64,000 bases of DNA. Origin: SAR324 cluster bacterium. Lineage in GTDB: Bacteria > SAR324 > XYD2-FULL-50-16. The DNA lies in contig JANQGX010000079.1 of the NCBI GenBank assembly GCA_028282885.1, forward strand, positions 62,001-126,000, written 5' to 3'. Under the pieces are notes generated by a model, which was given only the letters and a program-made list of their open reading frames with translations, did no database searches and was not told the DNA's origin. Made by a program: the position numbers and the translations under genes. Below are positions 60,566 to 64,000 of the stretch, piece by piece. Positions within the stretch are counted from its first letter, which is position 1. Each line of letters begins with the position of its first letter.

Positions 60566-61489
60566 TCAGGTCTGAGCGTGATTACCGGGTGATTCACTTT
60601 TTTGCTCAGCCTTGGAGTTCTGCTTGTCAGCATTTAATCGATTCAACGCAACCACGCTTCCCAGAATCATTGCTCCCCCGGCCCAAAATCTCCAGGACAC
60701 CGGATCCCCGAGGAAAACGATTCCCATTAACGCGGTAAAAATCACTTCGCTGGACATAAATACACCACCTTCCCATCCTCTGCAATAGAAGAATCCCTGG
60801 TTCATTAATAACTGTGCCGAAACGGAACAGAAGATGATCCCAAAAACCATAACCCACTCCATCGAATTCGATGGAAGCAAAGGATCAATGATGAACTTTG
60901 GAAGGGTGATGAGCATTCCCATGGTACAAAAGTAAAGATAGATAACGACCGGCCCATTCACTTTTCGGAGCGTCCTGATCAGGGTAACCGTAATGCCGGC
61001 AAGCATCGCACCGATCAGGGCAACTGCCTGTCCCAGGAATCCGTTCACCAGGTTGAAATCGAACAAGATACCAACCCCCGCAATAACGATGAACATACAG
61101 AGCATTTCCAGTTTTCCGATTCTTTCTCGATAGATAATAAACGACGCGATAGCTGCGAAAACAGGGAAGGTGTAAAAAATCACCAGGGCTGTGGAGACAG
61201 GGAGCAGGCGAATGGCTGTCACCACGAAAATGAAGGCGATCGAGCCGATACAACCCCTGATGATAAGCAGACGGGTTTTATTGGCGCGATAGGGATTTGA
61301 TTTGCGACCGAATAGGGTAACCAGAACAACAACCCCGCCAAAAAACCTGAAAAAACCGATATGCCATACGTTAAAAGCAGGATCCATTAATTTAACGATC
61401 AGGTTCAGAGCGGTATATAGCAGGGCTGCCGACAACATAAACAGTGGTCCAGCCAGGCTGGCGTCCAGTTTAACTTTGTTGTTCTCCAT
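60566..61489 (-). CDS. EamA/DMT family transporter
   Basis: 307 residues with ten predicted membrane helices in two EamA repeats (~15-145 and ~160-290). The conserved patterns include ALLYTALNLIVKL, FFRFFGGVVVLV and FTALMGIVFLGDPVSWRFWAGGAMILG. The C-terminal ~20 residues are polar. Family members export amino acids, metabolites or nucleotide precursors; substrate unknown. First of two genes with the Usp. Confidence 0.9.
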   Translation of the reverse strand: MENNKVKLDASLAGPLFMLSAALLYTALNLIVKLMDPAFNVWHIGFFRFFGGVVVLVTLFGRKSNPYRANKTRLLIIRGCIGSIAFIFVVTAIRLLPVSTALVIFYTFPVFAAIASFIIYRERIGKLEMLCMFIVIAGVGILFDFNLVNGFLGQAVALIGAMLAGITVTLIRTLRKVNGPVVIYLYFCTMGMLITLPKFIIDPLLPSNSMEWVMVFGIIFCSVSAQLLMNQGFFYCRGWEGGVFMSSEVIFTALMGIVFLGDPVSWRFWAGGAMILGSVVALNRLNADKQNSKAEQKSESPGNHAQT

Positions 61490-61617
61490 GGATATCTCAA
61501 AGATGAATACATTTGAAGGAATTAACCGGTCTTGACACCAGTCTAAGAGAACAGGAGGGAAATGAGAAGGCAGTTTGATCGATTTGATTGTTTTGAAACA
61601 GGCACCAGAAGATGGAG

Positions 61618-61643
61618 TCAGCAGGAATATCCTATCCTGCTGA
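61618..61643 (-). terminator. Perfect hairpin after the DUF411 selenoprotein gene
   Basis: TCAGCAGGA (61618-61626) pairs perfectly with TCCTGCTGA (61635-61643), 8-nt loop, 20 bp beyond the stop on the minus strand. No U-tract follows, so it is terminator-like only. Confidence 0.45.
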
Positions 61644-61663
61644 TCAACTGCGAAACCGCTTTG

Positions 61664-62131
61664 TCAATGCTTTGAAAAAACTCCGATCCGGCCGTTTTTA
61701 TCCATAGTGAGTACCTCATAAGGCTGATAGGGAGCGCTCTCCATTCCGGGAGATCCACCTGGCATCCCCGGAACGATCAGGCCCTTAATATCCGGTTTTT
61801 CTCTCATTAGTCTTTTGACATCATTAGCTGGGATGTGACCTTCCAGAAAATATCTACCGATCTCTGCGGTATGACAGGATTGAAGATCGTGCGGTATTCC
61901 CCATTTGCTTTTTATTGCTTTCTGGCTTCCGGTTTCCACCATTTTCACTTTGAAACCGTTCTGCTTAAGATGGGACCCCCATCCTTTACAGCATCCTCAA
62001 TAAGGATCGAAGTAAACAATAACCTCGTGTTCCTCGATTGGAGTGGTTTCGGCAGAGACAATAAATCCCGATACACCTGCCATAACCAGCAGGCTGAATA
62101 TCGCAATCAGCAGTTTAAACGGTTTTTTCAT
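61664..62131 (-). CDS. copG: DUF411/CopG-family copper protein, probable selenoprotein (Sec45 at TGA)
   Basis: 155-residue exported protein read through an in-frame TGA at 61999-61997. Signal peptide ~1-27 (MKKPFKLL start, cleavage near VSAE). The TGA (codon 45) falls in VYFDPY-U-GCCKGWGSHL, exactly at the first Cys of the family's CGCC motif. Downstream, in the same frame, come the DUF411 hallmarks SCHTAEIGRYFLEGHIPAND and GLIVPGMPGGSPGME. Nothing else is frameshifted. AAAGGA lies 6 bp before the ATG. CopG proteins act in the periplasm in copper resistance, their cysteines holding a copper cluster. A nonsense mutation is the alternative, but the exact Cys position and the hairpin argue for Sec. 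Normal gene calling would give two fragments, with the second starting at 61948. Confidence 0.88.
61967..61985 (-). promoter_or_regulatory. Candidate bacterial SECIS hairpin
   Basis: On the minus strand, 11 nt after the TGA, AGGATGGG pairs with CCCATCTT (8 bp, one G-U) around the loop GGT. The loop begins 19 nt after the TGA and starts with G, within the accepted bSECIS ranges (16-37 nt spacing, short loop with an early G). It would bind SelB. Confidence 0.75.
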
Positions 62132-62370
62132 AATCAATCCTTTTATGATTAGGATTAATGGAAGTGATGCTGGTTTTGTGGTCCAGGTTTCATGTGAGGT
62201 TCTTCTATTTTCCACAAACTCTTCCAATAAAATCTTCCTTTTTTGTGCAATGTTCAGCTTAATCGGCCCGGGGAGCTAGTGATATCGAATCCTCTATTGT
62301 CACCTGGCCGTGGGTTTCTTAGGCAAATCATAGTAGCATGAACGTCGGTCAAATGTAAGAGTTTTACCTC

Positions 62371-62967
62371 CTACATTTTTCTGTAACCGGACTCTCCCCA
62401 GCCTCCTTTCCAGCGCATTGAGCCAGGTTGTGAGCGAGGATTTCCTTCATCCTGATAGTCATAACCATGGCAGGGGCCATGTCCATAACCCCGACCTTTC
62501 CCGTAGCCGAACATCATACCAGGACCATGGACTTGATATCCTCTGCCGAACCGTCCAATTTCAAAACCGGTGTGCAGATACTGATAAACAGAGTGTGAAC
62601 CAAGTTTCTGCAGTCGTCTTACCAGGCTCTCATCATCTGATTCGAGTATCAACCTGATACCATTATCCATTGCCTCAACATCCACATTAACTCCTTGGAA
62701 AAAGTCTTCGAGTTTGCTTTGTTCTTCGACAAAGCTTTTGTTGATGTTGTTTGAGGCGGAATCCGAAGTTGAAGTAATTTCAAATACGACGCCTTTGTCC
62801 GAATTCTCACTTATTACAGAAGTGTTGTGCATCACTTCATGCATTTCATCCATCGCTTTCCGGGAATCGGCATATCGCTCATCACTGTTAAAGACACCGC
62901 CACCACCATGGGCATATAGTGTGGCTGATACGACAATGGCAAGACCTACAAGCATCAGTTTTTTCAT
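62371..62967 (-). CDS. Exported His/Gly-rich protein, probably metal-binding
   Basis: 198 residues. Signal peptide ~1-19 ending YAHGG. A central alpha/beta domain (~55-125) has GVVFEITSTSDS and DNGIRLILESDDESLVRRLQKLG. The C-terminal ~60 residues are rich in Gly, His, Tyr and Met (HGPGMMFGYGKGRGYGHGPCHGYDY) with one Cys, suited to soft-metal binding. AGGAG lies 8 bp before the ATG. It sits upstream of the CopG-type selenoprotein gene on the same strand, 239 bp away. Family not recognised; a copper or nickel role is inference. Confidence 0.75.
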   Translation of the reverse strand: MKKLMLVGLAIVVSATLYAHGGGGVFNSDERYADSRKAMDEMHEVMHNTSVISENSDKGVVFEITSTSDSASNNINKSFVEEQSKLEDFFQGVNVDVEAMDNGIRLILESDDESLVRRLQKLGSHSVYQYLHTGFEIGRFGRGYQVHGPGMMFGYGKGRGYGHGPCHGYDYQDEGNPRSQPGSMRWKGGWGESGYRKM

Positions 62968-63316
62968 TTCAAGCTCCTATTTGAGTTTAATCTGTCTGAT
63001 TCAGTCATCTTATGGGGTAATACACCAAGGGTGGCGATTTATTTCAAAATGCGATGTGTATTTTTCTGAGAATCGCTAGAACACGATGGGTACAGTTCTA
63101 ACCTGATAAAGGTGATGAACTCAAACCGGGAGGATAAATTGTTATTTTATCGATATTTGCTTTAACGGAATGAGAATACTCCCGGGGCCTTTGAATTGTG
63201 GATCGAAGTTCAATATTATGTTATAAGCCGAATCTATGCTCAGTGTGGATGGGCCGAAGAATAGCCCCGGGGTTGCTGTGTTTGAGGGGGTTTGGTTGGA
63301 TTGATGGCGGATCAGA
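62968..63316. other. Intergenic region inside the metal locus
   Basis: 349 bp between two minus-strand genes. It may contain a promoter for the His/Gly-rich protein and copG. I do not see a clear CueR- or CsoR-type operator. Confidence 0.4.
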
Positions 63317-64000
63317 TCAGTGCATCATCATTTTTCCTTTACTGCAGCAGGAGGGCTTCATGGTCCGATGATGTTGTATGTGGTTGAAATATCTCATAAC
63401 CCGGTTGGGGTTGCAGATATGAACGTTTTGTGCTTCGAAATAACTCTGGTATTCCTTACCAGACAAACGCAGAATTTGACCTTCCCGAACACTGGTTTGC
63501 TTTGGCACTCGAATGCTGATCTTGTTGCCGCCGGGTGTGACAATGGTAATGCTGTCATTTCCGATGAAATCCACCTTACCTAAAAGAAAATTCGGGTGGT
63601 GTATAAACTCGCGCGCTCTTGTGTTGTGGAAAAAACTCAGCCAGGGCCATTCTATCTGCTTTGCTTCAATTTTGGCTTCGATTCGGTCGTTGAGGCCGGA
63701 AGCTGCAAGTGCAGCGCCGCCAATTCCGGTTACCAGATAAATGACGATAGCTGTCAGCGCTATTCCTCTTTTAATGACACCGGACAGTTTCATAATCAGG
63801 GCGGAAAGAAAGGCCAGTACGAAGGAAGCGACTATCAAATCCCAGGGGAGATTACCTAAAAATGCTCCCAGGAATTGGGTACCGAAATAGAGGAGTTCAA
63901 GGCTTCCGTTCATTTTTAATTCATAGGAATTATAGCTAAAAATGACAATTGCCGCTGCCCAGGAAACCAAACTAAGAATTGTTCCGGTTTTGCTTGAGTT
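63317..64000 (-). CDS. Membrane protein with C-terminal beta domain and Cys/Met/His tail, 5' end beyond window
   Basis: The frame is open through the right edge, so the N-terminus is missing. The visible part has three membrane helices (roughly the first 100 residues). Then comes an OB-like beta segment (KVDFIGNDSITIVTPGGNKI ... VREGQILRLSG), then a tail containing HICNPNRVMRYFNHIQHHR and ending CCSKGKMMMH. The Cys, His and Met residues suggest soft-metal binding. Family not recognised. A TTG at 63970 is not the real start. Same strand as the His/Gly-rich protein and the selenoprotein CopG, suggesting one metal-handling locus. Confidence 0.65.
   Translation of the reverse strand, partial: NSSKTGTILSLVSWAAAIVIFSYNSYELKMNGSLELLYFGTQFLGAFLGNLPWDLIVASFVLAFLSALIMKLSGVIKRGIALTAIVIYLVTGIGGAALAASGLNDRIEAKIEAKQIEWPWLSFFHNTRAREFIHHPNFLLGKVDFIGNDSITIVTPGGNKISIRVPKQTSVREGQILRLSGKEYQSYFEAQNVHICNPNRVMRYFNHIQHHRTMKPSCCSKGKMMMH

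Noticed and set aside
61664-62227. Split or pseudogene reading of the DUF411 gene (two ORFs)
   Set aside because: The interruption is a single TGA at the precise catalytic Cys column, the frame is unchanged, and a SECIS-like hairpin follows. Random decay would not place it there.

Overview
The window looks like a chromosomal segment of a free-living or environmental spirochaete (phylum Spirochaetota). The main evidence is a cfpA-like gene for the spirochaetal cytoplasmic filament protein, followed on the same strand by an unknown gene and a pyruvate,phosphate dikinase gene. From memory, cfpA and ppdK are also close neighbours in Treponema. The Bat-type VWA/DUF58 genes and selenoprotein use also fit. 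Base composition is moderate by eye (not computed). I see no prophage, integron, CRISPR array or intact transposon, so this is mostly core genome plus a metal-handling locus at the right end.

Layout. 1-6350: 3'-truncated ADP-forming acyl-CoA synthetase (-), MarR regulator, acyl-CoA dehydrogenase-like protein, then an overlapping MoxR ATPase/CoxE-type VWA pair. 6415-6802: RNase P RNA. 7031-8308: mobA and a small basic protein with palindromes upstream. 8935-14886: Yej/Opp-type peptide ABC transporter (B, E, A and two separate ATPases). 15265-22137: isoprenyl transferase, hpt, uvrB, purH, Xaa-Pro aminopeptidase. 22140-23756: two divergent PilZ fusion proteins (HU-PilZ and DUF104-PilZ). 24008-29556: tRNA-Asn, lon, ppdK. 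30532-32594: unknown gene and cfpA. 33068-35833: YbjN-like protein and ccmABC. 36799-42516: thrS, glycosyltransferase, DUF4416, an exported YidD-like protein, ftsB, eno. 42818-48926: tRNA-CAU, zinc-ribbon coiled-coil protein, CorC/HlyC transporter, a secreted low-complexity protein, and a MurE-alanine racemase fusion. 48934-51921: BatA-like VWA, BatD-like lipoprotein, DUF58. 52255-58118: REP-like palindrome, pcm, cheY-like gene, orphan peptide-binding protein, histidine kinase. 58123-61489: SulP, tandem Usp, EamA transporter. 61664-64000: metal locus.

The most important result is at 61664-62131 (-). A DUF411/CopG-family gene has an in-frame TGA exactly where the first cysteine of its CGCC copper motif belongs. 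The frame is intact on both sides, and a hairpin just after the TGA fits the bacterial SECIS pattern. It is very probably a selenoprotein (Sec45) that a standard gene finder would split into two pieces. It lies with a His/Gly-rich exported protein and a membrane protein whose tail is rich in Cys, Met and His, which suggests periplasmic copper handling.

Two other points stand out. All eight convergent protein-coding junctions are 2-22 bp apart, leaving no room for a terminator. Several genes with free 3' ends are followed by perfect hairpins that lack a U-tract. Both PilZ proteins carry unusual N-terminal domains, which suggests c-di-GMP control of a nucleoid-type or MazE/DUF104-type function.
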